Shown in pieces: positions 7,832 through 17,128 of a stretch of 20,560 nucleotides of DNA. The translations under genes and the position numbers were made by a program. The stretch is from Halomonas sp. (GTDB taxonomy: Bacteria; Pseudomonadota; Gammaproteobacteria; Pseudomonadales; Halomonadaceae), in contig PWIZ01000357.1 in NCBI GenBank assembly GCA_003560175.1, positions 1-20,560 of the forward strand. The letters are read 5' to 3'. Position 1 is the first letter of the stretch, and each line of letters opens with the position of its first letter. Below the pieces are notes generated by a model. It was given only the letters and a program-made list of their open reading frames with translations, searched no databases and had not been told where the DNA came from.

Positions 7832-8761
7832 ATGCCATCCTTGAGCCTTCGCTCGCCACCGGGTCGTGACGCCATGCCGCTTGCCATCAGCCTGATTGCC
7901 CCCTCCTCCTTCACCCCAGAAGACGCCATCGAGCGCGGCGTGCAAGGGCTCGAGTCCCTGGGGGTGACGGTGCGCCGGCCGGCGCCTCTGCAGCGACGGA
8001 CCCGCTATCTGGCGGGCGATAGAGAGTGGCGCCTGGCCCAGCTCCATGCGGCCCACGAGGATCCCGACACTCAGGCGGTGTGGGCGGTGCGCGGCGGCTT
8101 CGGCTGTGCGCAGCTGGCGGAACATATCGACTGGGCGAGGCTCGCCCACCGCCCCAAGCCGCTGATCGGCTACTCCGATCTCACCACCCTGCTCCACCAG
8201 TACCGCCTCCGCGGACTGCCGGCGATCCATGGACCGGTTGTCAAGGCTGCCGGCCAGCTGCTTCAGGCTCCCCGGTCGGTGAGCGCCATCATCCGCGACC
8301 AGTTCGAGGAGACCCTCGCCCTGATCCGCGGCCCAGCGTGCCTGGATTACCCCCTTGCCCCCTGGGGCGAGGCACCGGTGCGACTGGAGGGCCCGCTGGT
8401 AGGCGGCAATCTCGTCACCCTGGCCAGCCTGGCCGGCACCCCGCTCGCCTTCCGCGCACCGCCCGGTGCCCTGGTGATCCTCGAGGATATCGGCGAGCCC
8501 TACTACCGCCTGGAACGCGCCCTCTGGCAGCTGGTCGAGTCCGGGGCCCTGGATGAGGCCGGCGCCATCTGCCTGGGGACCTTCGAGGGGTGTCGCGGCG
8601 TCGATGACACCTCGCTGGAAGCCATCATCGCCGAGGCTCTCGCCCCCCGAGGGCTCCCGCTCTACCACGGCCTACCGGTGGGCCACGGTCTGCACAACCG
8701 TCCCTGGCGCTATGGTGCCACCGGCGTTATCGATGGCTCTCGCCTAACGGTCGCGGGGTAA
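7832..8761 (+). CDS. ldcA: LD-carboxypeptidase (muramoyltetrapeptide carboxypeptidase, S66 family)
   Basis: A 309-residue cytoplasmic serine peptidase of family S66. It removes the terminal D-Ala from tetrapeptides during murein recycling. The family opening is LIAPSSF (21-27), then the nucleophile in IGYSDLTTLL (Ser115), the catalytic Glu in VILEDIGEPYYR (Glu218) and His in GLPVGHG (His285), a complete Ser-Glu-His triad. Length is near the 304 residues of E. coli LdcA. Two starts are possible. ATG 7832 has GGAG at 7821-7824 with good spacing and is used here; ATG 7874 lies closer to where homology begins but has no clear ribosome binding site. The nearby transglycosylase-like and RlpA-like genes also act on peptidoglycan, though not as one operon. 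Confidence 0.9.
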   Translation: MPSLSLRSPPGRDAMPLAISLIAPSSFTPEDAIERGVQGLESLGVTVRRPAPLQRRTRYLAGDREWRLAQLHAAHEDPDTQAVWAVRGGFGCAQLAEHIDWARLAHRPKPLIGYSDLTTLLHQYRLRGLPAIHGPVVKAAGQLLQAPRSVSAIIRDQFEETLALIRGPACLDYPLAPWGEAPVRLEGPLVGGNLVTLASLAGTPLAFRAPPGALVILEDIGEPYYRLERALWQLVESGALDEAGAICLGTFEGCRGVDDTSLEAIIAEALAPRGLPLYHGLPVGHGLHNRPWRYGATGVIDGSRLTVAG

Positions 8762-8957
8762 GTGACGGCGCTCCTCGGTGCCTCATAACAATACTGACTA
8801 TGCTCTATTAGATGATTGTCGCCATCTTGCGCCGAACATCGCCGATCTTCAGCCAGGGGTTGCCGCCGATTCAAAGCCCGGGTACCATGCAAAACGTCGG
8901 CATCTTACTGCATTGCAGCATGCATGAACCGCACTACAAGAACTGTGAGGTAACCCC

Positions 8958-9335
8958 ATGGGAACCCTATCGAAGTTATTCCTTGCCTGCGGCCTCTCAG
9001 GCGCGATGATTCTCGGTACCCAGGCAGTCATGGCCCATGAGGCAGAAACTCAGGAAGGCATCGCCTCCTTCTATCACGACAGGTTTCATGGCCAAACCAC
9101 CGCCAGCGGCGAGTCCTTCGACCAGAACCAGCTCACCGCCGCCCACCCCAGCTTGCCCTTCGGCACCGAGGTGGTGGTAACCCGGCCAGATACCGGTCGC
9201 GAGGTCACAGTGGTGATCAACGACCGCGGCCCCTTCGTAAAGGGGCGCATCATCGATCTTTCCAAGCGTGCCGCCCGTGAGCTGGGCATCCTCAACCGCG
9301 GCCTAGCGCCGGTGATCATCACCGCCATCAACTGA
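8958..9335 (+). CDS. RlpA-like septal-ring/peptidoglycan protein (DPBB domain)
   Basis: A 125-residue exported protein. Residues 1-26 form a signal peptide ending in AVMA, followed by a single double-psi beta-barrel: GIASFYHDRFHGQTTASGE (34-52), TAAHPSLPFGT with His63, and VVINDRGPFVKGRIIDLS with Asp89. These are the conserved residues of RlpA-type lytic transglycosylases that act on peptide-free glycan strands. It lacks the C-terminal SPOR domain and the lipobox of E. coli RlpA, so it is a minimal, probably soluble periplasmic form. ATG 8958 has GAGGT upstream. It converges on the alternative oxidase gene with 21 bases between stops. The 196-bp upstream gap shows no structure I can name. Confidence 0.9.
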   Translation: MGTLSKLFLACGLSGAMILGTQAVMAHEAETQEGIASFYHDRFHGQTTASGESFDQNQLTAAHPSLPFGTEVVVTRPDTGREVTVVINDRGPFVKGRIIDLSKRAARELGILNRGLAPVIITAIN

Positions 9336-9356
9336 GACGGCGGCACCGCCCGGCGG

Positions 9357-10001
9357 TCACCGACCCCCGGCGATCTGGCTGGCGAAATCGTGGTTGACGT
9401 CGCGATGTTCGGCTTCATCGGCCCGCACCGCCTCGACCACCTCGCGCAGGCGCGCATCTGCCGGCAGCTTCCAGTAATCGATGGCAATCTGCGGTGCCGG
9501 GATGTTCTCGTACTTGCCGCTGTCGATGCCCTCGAGATACTCGGTATAGCTGACCACCGCCTCCTCCTCGAGATACCCCACCACCCGGTGAGCCGTTCTG
9601 CTTGAGCACAGGTAGAGCAGGAAGAACAGATTGTAGAAGGCCCCCTGAGCCACCACGATCAGGCCCCGCTCGAACCGAGAGGGTCGCGCCACCTCGATAA
9701 AGGTCATCAGGTGCATGCGCTCGTTCTCGGCCTCATCGAGCAGGGTACGAATCCAGCCATCGTCGCCCTTCAATTTTCGCAGCGCACGCAGGTGCTGCAG
9801 CGTACCGCCCACCATGCCCGGCACGGCCGCCACGGTCTCCAGCACCACGGCGCGATGGCCGTAGCGACCGGCGAAGAACAGGTCGGCAAAGAAGCGCATA
9901 AAGCGCACCAGCCGGTAGGCGAACCAGTCGGAGAAGCCCCTCGGGCGGTGATGGCGGCGGAGCGGCAAGTCGGAAGGCGAAGACGCTTCATGGGAGCTCA
10001 T
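9357..10001 (-). CDS. aox: Alternative oxidase (cyanide-insensitive ubiquinol oxidase)
   Basis: A 214-residue diiron membrane oxidase that oxidises ubiquinol and reduces oxygen to water without proton pumping. The carboxylate and histidine ligands are all visible: Glu55 in [11 protein letters not shown], Glu94 and His97 in ENERMHL, the [15 protein letters not shown] block (144-158), and Glu196 and His199 in [14 protein letters not shown]. Hydrophobic stretches at about 55-65 and 113-133 are the interfacial membrane-binding helices. ATG 10001 has AAGGAGAG 7 bases upstream; the upstream in-frame ATG at 10112 lacks homology. It lies 129 bases downstream of yghU on the same strand. Bacterial AOX proteins sustain respiration when cytochrome oxidases are blocked by nitric oxide, cyanide or sulfide. 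No NsrR-like site was seen upstream. Confidence 0.95.
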   Translation of the reverse strand: MSSHEASSPSDLPLRRHHRPRGFSDWFAYRLVRFMRFFADLFFAGRYGHRAVVLETVAAVPGMVGGTLQHLRALRKLKGDDGWIRTLLDEAENERMHLMTFIEVARPSRFERGLIVVAQGAFYNLFFLLYLCSSRTAHRVVGYLEEEAVVSYTEYLEGIDSGKYENIPAPQIAIDYWKLPADARLREVVEAVRADEAEHRDVNHDFASQIAGGR

Positions 10002-10130
10002 GCAACACTCTCCTTGTCTCGGTAGCTGGACGTTCGTCTGACTGAACGGGTCTACTTCAAAGACTTGCGACCCGCCGGGGGGTTCCCTGCGCCGGGACGA
10101 GTCACGCCTCACCCCGGCGCTGCCTCACGC

Positions 10131-11006
10131 TCAGCGCTCGGCGTCGAGCCGATCCTGGGTCCGGGTCTCGAAGTCACCGGCGTCATGGCGCTCATGCAGC
10201 TGCATCTCGGGCTCCCCGAAGGTGCGGTTGACCATGCGCCCGCGCTGAACCGCCGGGCGCGCATCTATCTCGCTGGCCCAGCGCTGCACGTTCCGATACT
10301 CCTGCACCTGCAGAAACTCACCGGCGTCATATAACCTGCTCAGCACCAGCTGACCATACCAGGCCCAGTTGGCGATATCGGCAATGGTGTAATCCTCTCC
10401 TCCAAGATAGCGGTTCTCGGCCAGCCGGCGGTCCAGCACATCCAGCTGACGCTTGACCTCCATGGCGAAGCGATTGATGGGGTATTCGAACTTCTCCGGC
10501 GCATAGGCGTAAAAATGCCCGAACCCACCGCCCAGGTAGGGGGCGCTGCCCATCTGCCAGAACAGCCAATTGAGGGTCTCGGCCCGGGCAGCATGATCGC
10601 TCGGCAGGAACTCACCGAACCTTTCTGCCAGATAGAGCAGGATCGCCCCCGATTCGAACACCCGAGTGGGCGGCGTGGTGGCGTGATCCCTCAGCGCCGG
10701 GATCTTGGAGTTGGGATTCGCCTCAACGAAACCGCTGCCGAACTGGTCTCCCTCGGTGATGCGGATCAGCCAGGCGTCATACTCGGCGCCGGTGTGGCCC
10801 AGCGCCAGCAGCTCCTCCAGCATCACCGTGACCTTGACCCCGTTGGGCGTGCCCATGGAGTAGAGCTGCAGCGGATGCTGGCCCACCGGCAGCGCCTTGT
10901 CATGGGTGGGGCCGGCGACAGGCCGATTGATGCTGGCAAACTTGCCGCCGCTGGGCTGCTCCCACTGCCAGACCCGGGGCGGAACGTAGGCGTCCTGATC
11001 GCTCAT
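10131..11006 (-). CDS. yghU: Glutathione-dependent disulfide-bond oxidoreductase, YghU type (GST superfamily)
   Basis: A 291-residue nu-class glutathione transferase, near-identical in layout to E. coli YghU (288 residues). The N-terminal extension contains INRPVAGPTH. The thioredoxin-like domain contains HPLQLYSMGTPNGVKVT, where GTPN is the glutathione-contacting turn. NPNSKIPAL and VFESGAILLYLAE supply the cis-Pro and glutathione-binding ES. The alpha-helical C-terminal domain holds GGGFGHFY and YTIADIA, and the protein ends in LHERHDAGDFET. The family binds two glutathione molecules and reduces disulfides, with some peroxide reduction. ATG 11006 has GAGGAG 7 bases upstream; a longer in-frame ORF to 11081 lacks homology. 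It is a cytoplasmic enzyme. Confidence 0.96.
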   Translation of the reverse strand: MSDQDAYVPPRVWQWEQPSGGKFASINRPVAGPTHDKALPVGQHPLQLYSMGTPNGVKVTVMLEELLALGHTGAEYDAWLIRITEGDQFGSGFVEANPNSKIPALRDHATTPPTRVFESGAILLYLAERFGEFLPSDHAARAETLNWLFWQMGSAPYLGGGFGHFYAYAPEKFEYPINRFAMEVKRQLDVLDRRLAENRYLGGEDYTIADIANWAWYGQLVLSRLYDAGEFLQVQEYRNVQRWASEIDARPAVQRGRMVNRTFGEPEMQLHERHDAGDFETRTQDRLDAER

Positions 11007-11107
11007 GATGGCTCCTCGCTGAGTAATACCCAGCAAGCACCATACCTTGCCGCGCTGGGCGCTTCGAGCCCGGCCACTCAACGTCGGCCGGCACAGGGGA
11101 GCACCGC

Positions 11108-11144
11108 AAACGAAGACAGCCGCCCTTGGGCGGCTGTCTTCGTT
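11108..11144 (-). terminator. Strong hairpin terminator between tRNA-Leu and yghU
   Basis: Bases 11109-11125 and 11128-11144 form a perfect 17-bp inverted repeat separated by two bases (CGCCC-TT-GGGCG at the centre). On the minus strand the 3' arm ends CTTCGTTT. It lies about 70 bases downstream of the tRNA 3' end and can terminate that transcript. The plus-strand tail (CTGTATTCT) is weaker, and no plus-strand gene ends here. Confidence 0.8.
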
Positions 11145-11213
11145 CTGTATTCTGGGCCTGTCTCTTCAATCCAGCTTTTCAGATCAATCCGACGCTTCAG
11201 ACAAGCGTCAAGC

Positions 11214-11300
<87 letters not shown>

Positions 11301-11312
11301 AACGCGGGAGGC

Positions 11313-11340
11313 ATTATACGTGGGCCCGGCAGCAGGTCAA
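11313..11340 (-). promoter_or_regulatory. Sigma-70 promoter for tRNA-Leu
   Basis: Reading the minus strand: -35 TTGACC (11340-11335), a 16-base spacer, and -10 TATAAT (11318-11313), with the mature tRNA starting at 11300. The stretch just after the -10 (GCCTCCCGCG) is GC-rich, the discriminator type associated with stringent control of stable RNA genes. Confidence 0.85.
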
Positions 11341-11348
11341 TCGCGGGC

Positions 11349-11377
11349 CTGACTTCGCGCCATCGAGCCGGTATCCT
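11349..11377 (+). promoter_or_regulatory. Possible promoter for queA
   Basis: CTGACT (11349-11354, four of six matches to TTGACA) and TATCCT (11372-11377) are separated by 17 bases, about 40 bases upstream of the queA ATG. It is plausible but unsupported by other features. Confidence 0.35.
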
Positions 11378-11416
11378 AGGCGGCTTGCCCCGAGCCACCG
11401 GATCCCGATACTGCCC

Positions 11417-12457
11417 ATGCAGCGCGCCGACTTTCACTTCGAGCTCCCCGACGAGCTGATCGCCCGCTATCCCTCCGAGCAGCGCACCGACTGTCGGCTG
11501 CTCTGCGTCGACGGCAAGAGCGGTGAGCTGGCTCACCGCCGCTTCCCGGACCTTATCGAGCTACTCGAGCCCGGCGACCTGCTGGTGTTCAATGACACCC
11601 GGGTGATTCCGGCGCGACTGCACGGCCACAAGGCCAGCGGCGGCCGGGTGGAGATGCTGCTGGAACGTCCCCTGGACCCCCACCGCGGCCTGGCCCACCT
11701 GCGTTCGAGCAAGTCGCCCAAACCCGGCACCGAGCTGATCTTCGAGGGCGACGTACGTGCCGTGGTCGAAGGACGTCGCGACGCCTTGTTCGAACTGCGC
11801 TTCCTCGGCGAGACGCCGCTGATCGAGCTACTGGAGCAGCACGGCCATATGCCGCTGCCACCCTATATCGACCGGGCGGACGAGCGCAGCGACCGCGATC
11901 GCTACCAGACCGTCTATGCCCGCCGTGACGGCGCCGTGGCGGCTCCCACCGCCGGACTGCACTTCGACGAGCCGCTGCTCGAGGCGCTTGCCGCCAAGGG
12001 GGTGGAGCGCGCCTTCGTTACCCTGCATGTGGGCGCCGGCACCTTCCAGCCGGTGCGCGCCGACGACATCCGTGAGCACGTCATGCACAGCGAGTGGCTG
12101 GAGGTGGACGAGACCACCTGCGAACAGGTGCGCACCGCTCGGGCCCATGGCAAACGCGTCATCGCCGTGGGCACCACCAGCGTGCGCTGCCTGGAGAGCG
12201 CCTGCGCCAACAGCGAGAGCGGCGAGATCGCGCCCTACACCGGCGAAACCGACATCTTCATCTACCCGGGCTACGAATGGCGCTGCGTCGATGCCCTGAT
12301 CACCAACTTCCATCTGCCGGAATCCACCCTGCTGATGCTGTTGGCCTCCTTCGCCGGGTACGACACGACCCTTGAGGCCTACCGCGAGGCGGTGGCCGAG
12401 CGCTATGCGTTCTTCAGCTATGGCGATGCCATGTTTTTAACCCGCGAGAGCTCCTGA
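11417..12457 (+). CDS. queA: S-adenosylmethionine:tRNA ribosyltransferase-isomerase QueA
   Basis: A 346-residue cytoplasmic enzyme that transfers and isomerises the ribosyl group of AdoMet onto preQ1-modified tRNA to give epoxyqueuosine at position 34. It opens [19 protein letters not shown] and carries [34 protein letters not shown] and [26 protein letters not shown] and [13 protein letters not shown] close the protein, all signature blocks of QueA. Length is close to the 356 of E. coli. The open frame runs back to 11126 through the tRNA gene, but homology begins at ATG 11417. The ribosome binding site is weak. tgt follows 51 bases later, and the two act in consecutive steps of queuosine synthesis. 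Confidence 0.97.
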   Translation: MQRADFHFELPDELIARYPSEQRTDCRLLCVDGKSGELAHRRFPDLIELLEPGDLLVFNDTRVIPARLHGHKASGGRVEMLLERPLDPHRGLAHLRSSKSPKPGTELIFEGDVRAVVEGRRDALFELRFLGETPLIELLEQHGHMPLPPYIDRADERSDRDRYQTVYARRDGAVAAPTAGLHFDEPLLEALAAKGVERAFVTLHVGAGTFQPVRADDIREHVMHSEWLEVDETTCEQVRTARAHGKRVIAVGTTSVRCLESACANSESGEIAPYTGETDIFIYPGYEWRCVDALITNFHLPESTLLMLLASFAGYDTTLEAYREAVAERYAFFSYGDAMFLTRESS

Positions 12458-13645
<1,188 letters not shown>

Positions 13646-13688
13646 GAGCGGCCGACAGCATTCCCTCTGGGCTCGATGCCGGCTGATA

Positions 13689-13710
13689 CTGTCTCGCCTT
13701 GGCGGGACAG
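13689..13710 (+). other. Hairpin between tgt and yajC
   Basis: CTGTCTCGCC and GGCGGGACAG form a 10-bp stem (one G-U pair) around a TT loop. It is followed by GCAACC rather than a T-tract, so it looks like an RNA processing or stability element rather than a terminator. Confidence 0.4.
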
Positions 13711-13746
13711 GCAACCTTATCCAAACCAACCAGGAGACACCCACCC

Positions 13747-14079
13747 ATGATGGATTTCTTCATCGCTCCGGCCTACGCCCAGGATGCCGCTGCCGGCAGC
13801 GGCATGGCCCAGATCGTCATGCTGCTCGGCTTCGTGCTGATTTTCTACTTCCTGCTGTGGCGCCCCCAGGCCAAGCGCGCCAAGCAGCACAAGCAGCTGA
13901 TCGGCGGGCTCTCCAAGGGCGACGAGATCGTCATCGGCGGCGGCGTACTGGGCCGCATCACCAAGGTCAGCGATGACAGCGAATTTCTGACTCTGGAGAT
14001 CGCCGAGGGCACCCAGGTCAACGTGCAGAAGAACGCCGTGGCAGCGGTGCTGCCCAAGGGCACCATCAAGGCCATCTGA
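13747..14079 (+). CDS. yajC: Preprotein translocase subunit YajC
   Basis: A 110-residue single-span inner-membrane protein of the SecDF-YajC accessory translocon complex. After a short N-terminus (MMDFFIAPAYAQDA), the transmembrane helix is at about 19-39 (MAQIVMLLGFVLIFYFLLW). It is followed by the YajC signature RPQAKRAKQHKQLIGGLSKGDEI and GGVLGRITKV. AGGAGA lies 9 bases before ATG 13747; the adjacent ATG 13750 is also possible. Length equals E. coli YajC. It is followed by a terminator-like hairpin rather than running directly into secD. Confidence 0.96.
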   Translation: MMDFFIAPAYAQDAAAGSGMAQIVMLLGFVLIFYFLLWRPQAKRAKQHKQLIGGLSKGDEIVIGGGVLGRITKVSDDSEFLTLEIAEGTQVNVQKNAVAAVLPKGTIKAI

Positions 14080-14092
14080 ATCGTGTCCTTCC

Positions 14093-14120
14093 GGCCCCGC
14101 CCCTCGGCGGGGCCGCTTTT
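14093..14120 (+). terminator. Terminator/attenuator hairpin between yajC and secD
   Basis: GGCCCCGCC (14093-14101) and GGCGGGGCC (14106-14114) form a perfect 9-bp GC stem with a CCTC loop, followed by GCTTTT. It looks like a Rho-independent terminator within what is normally one operon, so it may be partial or may separate transcription units. Confidence 0.75.
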
Positions 14121-14229
14121 GATCGCCGCGACAACTCCGTGGCGATCATGACGTTTAGACGTCATTTTCCTAACGTCCGCAACGCACGTTGCCAGCAAAC
14201 GTTGTCAGCAATCTGAGGGCAGGGCTCGC
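14121..14229 (+). promoter_or_regulatory. Structured leader of secD with a possible 22-codon ORF
   Basis: After the hairpin at 14093-14120 the leader holds three more inverted repeats. They are GATCGCC...GGCGATC (14121-14127/14141-14147), ATGACGT-TTAG-ACGTCAT (14148-14165, perfect 7-bp arms, followed by TTT), and GCAACG-CA-CGTTGC (14179-14192). An ORF from ATG 14148 to TGA 14214-14216 (MTFRRHFPNVRNARCQQTLS plus Ala-Ile) ends 13 bases before secD. Its stop overlaps the GAGGG of the secD ribosome binding site. Its own ribosome binding site is poor, so coding is doubtful. Regulation of secDF here is an inference. Confidence 0.35.
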
Positions 14230-16080
14230 ATGCTCAACCGTTACCCAATGTGGAAGTATCTGCTGATACTGATCGTTCTCGCCGTCGGCGTGGTCTACTC
14301 GCTGCCCAACCTCTATCCCGAAGATCCGGCGGTACAGATAAGCAGCGGTCGAGGCGACGCCACCCTCGATCAGCGCCAGCTCGAGCGCATCCAAGACTCC
14401 CTGCGCGAGGCAGGCATCACCATCAAGGCCGTGGAGAGTAGCGAGAGCAGCGTACTGATCCGCCTCGGCGACGCCGACGAGCAACTTCAGGCCCGCGACC
14501 GTATCGCCGCCATGCTCGACGATGACTTCGTGGTGGCACTGAATCTCGCCGAGTCCACCCCGCGCTGGCTGCAGGCGCTCTCCGCCTCGCCAATGACCCT
14601 GGGCCTCGATCTGCGCGGCGGCGTCCACTTCCTGCTGGAAGTGGACATGGACGCCGCAGTGACTCAGCGCCTGGAAGTCAACGCCAGCGCCGTGCGCGAG
14701 CAGTTGCGCAGCGAACGGATCCGCTACCGCGACACCGAGATCGAGGAACGCACCCTCACGCTGACCTTTACCAACGAGGAGGATCGCGACGCGGCCCGGC
14801 GCCTGATCAGCCGGGAATTCCGCGACTTCGACTATCAGGATGTCGGTGATGGTCGCGGTGCGGCCCTGGCCATGACCCTCACCGACCAGGCGGTCAACGA
14901 GATCCAGGACTACGCGGTTAACCAGAACCTCACCACCCTGCGCAACCGGGTGGACGAACTGGGGGTTGCCGAGCCCATGGTCCAGCGCCAGGGGCCGGAT
15001 CGCATCGTGGTGGAGCTGCCCGGCGTACAGGACACCGTGGCCGCCAAGCGGGTGGTGGGCGCCACCGCCAATCTGGAGTTCCGCCTCGAGGCGCGTCCGG
15101 ACACCCCGGACAACGAGACCGAGGCCTTCTCGTTCCGCAACGATGAGGCGCGCAGCGCCGACCTGATGCGCGACGTGATCATCACCGGCGACAGCGTCTC
15201 CAGCGCCAGCCGCAGCTTCGATGAAAGCGGCCGCCCCCAGGTCAATATCAACCTGGACGGCACCGGTGGCACCCTGATGAACCGCGCTACCCGTACCAAT
15301 ATCGGCCGCAACATGGCGGTGCTGTTCATCGAGCACAAGACTCGCGACAGCGTGGAGATGGTCGACGGCGAAGAGGTCATCGTCCGCGAGCCTTACACCG
15401 AGCGCGGCCTGATCAGCCTGGCCACCATCCAGAGTGCGCTGGGCAACAGCTTCCGCATCACCGGACTCGACTCGCCCACCGAAGCGGCGGAGCTGGCCCT
15501 ACTGCTGCGCTCGGGCTCGCTCGCCGCGCCCATCTACTTCGTGCAGGAGCGCACCATCGGTCCCAGCCTGGGCGCCGAGAACATCAAGCGCGGTGTCATG
15601 TCGGTACAGATCGGCCTGCTGCTGGTGGTGCTGTTCATGCTGATCCGCTACAAGGTTTTCGGTGTCATTGCCAACGTGGCGCTGGCCCTCAACCTGACTC
15701 TGCTGATGGCGGCCATGTCCATGCTCGGCGCCACCCTCACCCTGCCCGGCATCGCCGGCATCGTGCTGACTCTGGGTATGGCAGTGGACGCCAACGTCTT
15801 GATATTCGAACGCATACGCGAGGAGTTGCGCGGCGGGCTTTCGGTGCAGCAGGCGATCCATGCCGGCTACGAGCGCGCCTTCACCTCCATCGTCGACGCC
15901 AATATCACCACCCTGCTGGTGGCGGTGATCCTGTTCTCGATCGGCACAGGGCCGGTCAAGGGCTTCGCGGTAACCCTGTCGCTGGGGATCATCACGTCGC
16001 TGTTCACCGCCCTGCTGGTGACCCGCGCGATGGTGAATCTCGTCTACGGTGGCAAGCCGGTCAAGAAGCTCTGGATATAA
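14230..16080 (+). CDS. secD: Protein translocase subunit SecD
   Basis: A 616-residue inner-membrane protein of the RND superfamily that, with SecF, uses the proton gradient to drive late steps of Sec export. TM1 is at about 9-24, followed by the large periplasmic P1 region with the D1 motif GLDLRGGVHF (125-134). The cluster of five C-terminal transmembrane helices follows (about 455-600), with the motifs NVALALNLTLL, LPGIAGIVLTLGMAVDANVLIFERIREE and SIVDANITTLLVA. These carry the conserved transmembrane Asp. Length matches E. coli SecD (615). ATG 14230 has GAGGG and AGGG within 10 bases upstream. secF follows after 9 bases, so the two are cotranscribed. Confidence 0.98.
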   Translation: MLNRYPMWKYLLILIVLAVGVVYSLPNLYPEDPAVQISSGRGDATLDQRQLERIQDSLREAGITIKAVESSESSVLIRLGDADEQLQARDRIAAMLDDDFVVALNLAESTPRWLQALSASPMTLGLDLRGGVHFLLEVDMDAAVTQRLEVNASAVREQLRSERIRYRDTEIEERTLTLTFTNEEDRDAARRLISREFRDFDYQDVGDGRGAALAMTLTDQAVNEIQDYAVNQNLTTLRNRVDELGVAEPMVQRQGPDRIVVELPGVQDTVAAKRVVGATANLEFRLEARPDTPDNETEAFSFRNDEARSADLMRDVIITGDSVSSASRSFDESGRPQVNINLDGTGGTLMNRATRTNIGRNMAVLFIEHKTRDSVEMVDGEEVIVREPYTERGLISLATIQSALGNSFRITGLDSPTEAAELALLLRSGSLAAPIYFVQERTIGPSLGAENIKRGVMSVQIGLLLVVLFMLIRYKVFGVIANVALALNLTLLMAAMSMLGATLTLPGIAGIVLTLGMAVDANVLIFERIREELRGGLSVQQAIHAGYERAFTSIVDANITTLLVAVILFSIGTGPVKGFAVTLSLGIITSLFTALLVTRAMVNLVYGGKPVKKLWI

Positions 16081-16089
16081 GAGGTGGTA

Positions 16090-17016
16090 ATGAAAACCCT
16101 CATCAACCGACAGTTCGACTTCATGGGCAAGCGCCGGGTCGCCTTCGCGATCTCGGCCGCGCTGATCCTGGTGTCGATCGTCTCGCTGCTGTTCCAGCAG
16201 CTCAACCTGGGGCTGGACTTCACCGGCGGCACCCTGGTGGAGGTCCGCTACGCTGTGGCGCCCTCCCTTGAGGCCGTGCGTCAGACCCTTGAGAGTGCCG
16301 GGTTTCGTGACGTCTCGGTACAAACCTTCGGCGCCTCCACCGAGGTGCTGATCCGCCTGCAGCAGGCCTTCGACCCAGAGGTCGGTGACCAGGTGGTGCA
16401 ACTGCTGCGCTCGGGTGGCGAAAGCGTCGAGCTGATTCGCGCCGAGTTCGTTGGCGCTCAGGTGGGCGAGCAGCTGCGCGATCAGAGCGGCCTGGTCCTG
16501 CTGGTGGCCTTGGGCATCGTGATGCTCTACGTGGCGTTTCGCTTCCAGTACAAGTTCGCCATCGGCGCCCTGCTGGCACTGATGCACGATGTGATCATCG
16601 TGGTCGGCATCTTCTCGCTGTTCCAGCTCGACTTCGACCTCACCGTGCTGGCGGCGCTGCTGGCGGTGATCGGCTACTCCCTCAACGACACCATCGTGGT
16701 CTACGACCGCATCCGCGAGACGATCCGCAAGTCGCGCCTCGACGACATGCCGGCGATCTTCAACGAGGCGATCAACATGACCCTGTCGCGCACGCTGGCG
16801 ACTTCCGGTACCACTCTGCTGGTACTGATGGCACTGCTGCTGCTGGGCGGGGACATGATCCACCAGTTCTCGATTGCCCTGATCATCGGCGTGGTGGTCG
16901 GCACCTTCTCCTCCATCTACGTGGCCGCTGCCCTGCTGATCGCCGTGAAACTTCAGCGCGTAGACCTGATGCCGCCCAAGAAAGAGGATGCCGAGGCCGA
17001 AGAAGAGCTGCCCTGA
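16090..17016 (+). CDS. secF: Protein translocase subunit SecF
   Basis: A 308-residue partner of SecD with six transmembrane helices. TM1 is at about 16-36, followed by the D1-like motif LGLDFTGGT (40-48). A short periplasmic domain leads to ALLALMHDVIIVVGIFSL and IGYSLNDTIVVYDRIRE, the family signature with the transmembrane Asp, and then NMTLSRTLATSGTTLLVL. ATG 16090 follows GAGG at 16081-16084; an in-frame GTG at 16084 overlaps that site and is rejected. It starts 9 bases after secD. A hairpin terminator at 17063-17098 ends the unit. Confidence 0.98.
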   Translation: MKTLINRQFDFMGKRRVAFAISAALILVSIVSLLFQQLNLGLDFTGGTLVEVRYAVAPSLEAVRQTLESAGFRDVSVQTFGASTEVLIRLQQAFDPEVGDQVVQLLRSGGESVELIRAEFVGAQVGEQLRDQSGLVLLVALGIVMLYVAFRFQYKFAIGALLALMHDVIIVVGIFSLFQLDFDLTVLAALLAVIGYSLNDTIVVYDRIRETIRKSRLDDMPAIFNEAINMTLSRTLATSGTTLLVLMALLLLGGDMIHQFSIALIIGVVVGTFSSIYVAAALLIAVKLQRVDLMPPKKEDAEAEEELP

Positions 17017-17062
17017 GGCCGACGCTTCCGCCTGACCTGCGCCCCCAGCGGACGGGACGCAT

Positions 17063-17098
17063 GAAGACCACCCGGCTTGCCGGGTGGTGTCTTCGTTT
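17063..17098 (+). terminator. Rho-independent terminator after secF
   Basis: GAAGACCACCCGG pairs with CCGGGTGG(TG)TCTTC through a 13-bp stem with a two-base bulge and a CTTG loop, followed by GTTT. It lies 47 bases after the secF stop. It is also placed to act on the minus-strand flavohemoglobin gene converging from the right, though its minus-strand tail (ATGC) is poor. Confidence 0.75.
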
Positions 17099-17128
17099 CA
17101 GCCCCCCTGTCAGAGAGCCTCGCTGGTG

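Noticed and set aside
7475..8668. Minus-strand open frame of 397 codons across the small hypothetical gene and ldcA
   Set aside because: It would cross a clear terminator and lie opposite a complete LD-carboxypeptidase; composition is typical of an antisense shadow.
9339..9350. GGCGG-CA-CCGCC hairpin in the rlpA-aox convergent gap as a terminator
   Set aside because: The stem is only 5 bp and has no T-tract in either direction.
11109..11144. Perfect 17-bp inverted repeat considered as a transposon end or attachment site
   Set aside because: Position after the tRNA, a 2-base loop and the T-run fit a terminator; no second copy or mobile gene is present.
14170..15336. Minus-strand open frame of 388 codons opposite secD
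   Set aside because: A shadow of secD; no domain signature.
15499..16863. Long minus-strand open frame (454 codons) opposite secD and secF
   Set aside because: It is rich in His, Gln and Asp with no recognisable domain and lies wholly opposite two highly conserved genes. It is an artefact of GC-rich codon use.
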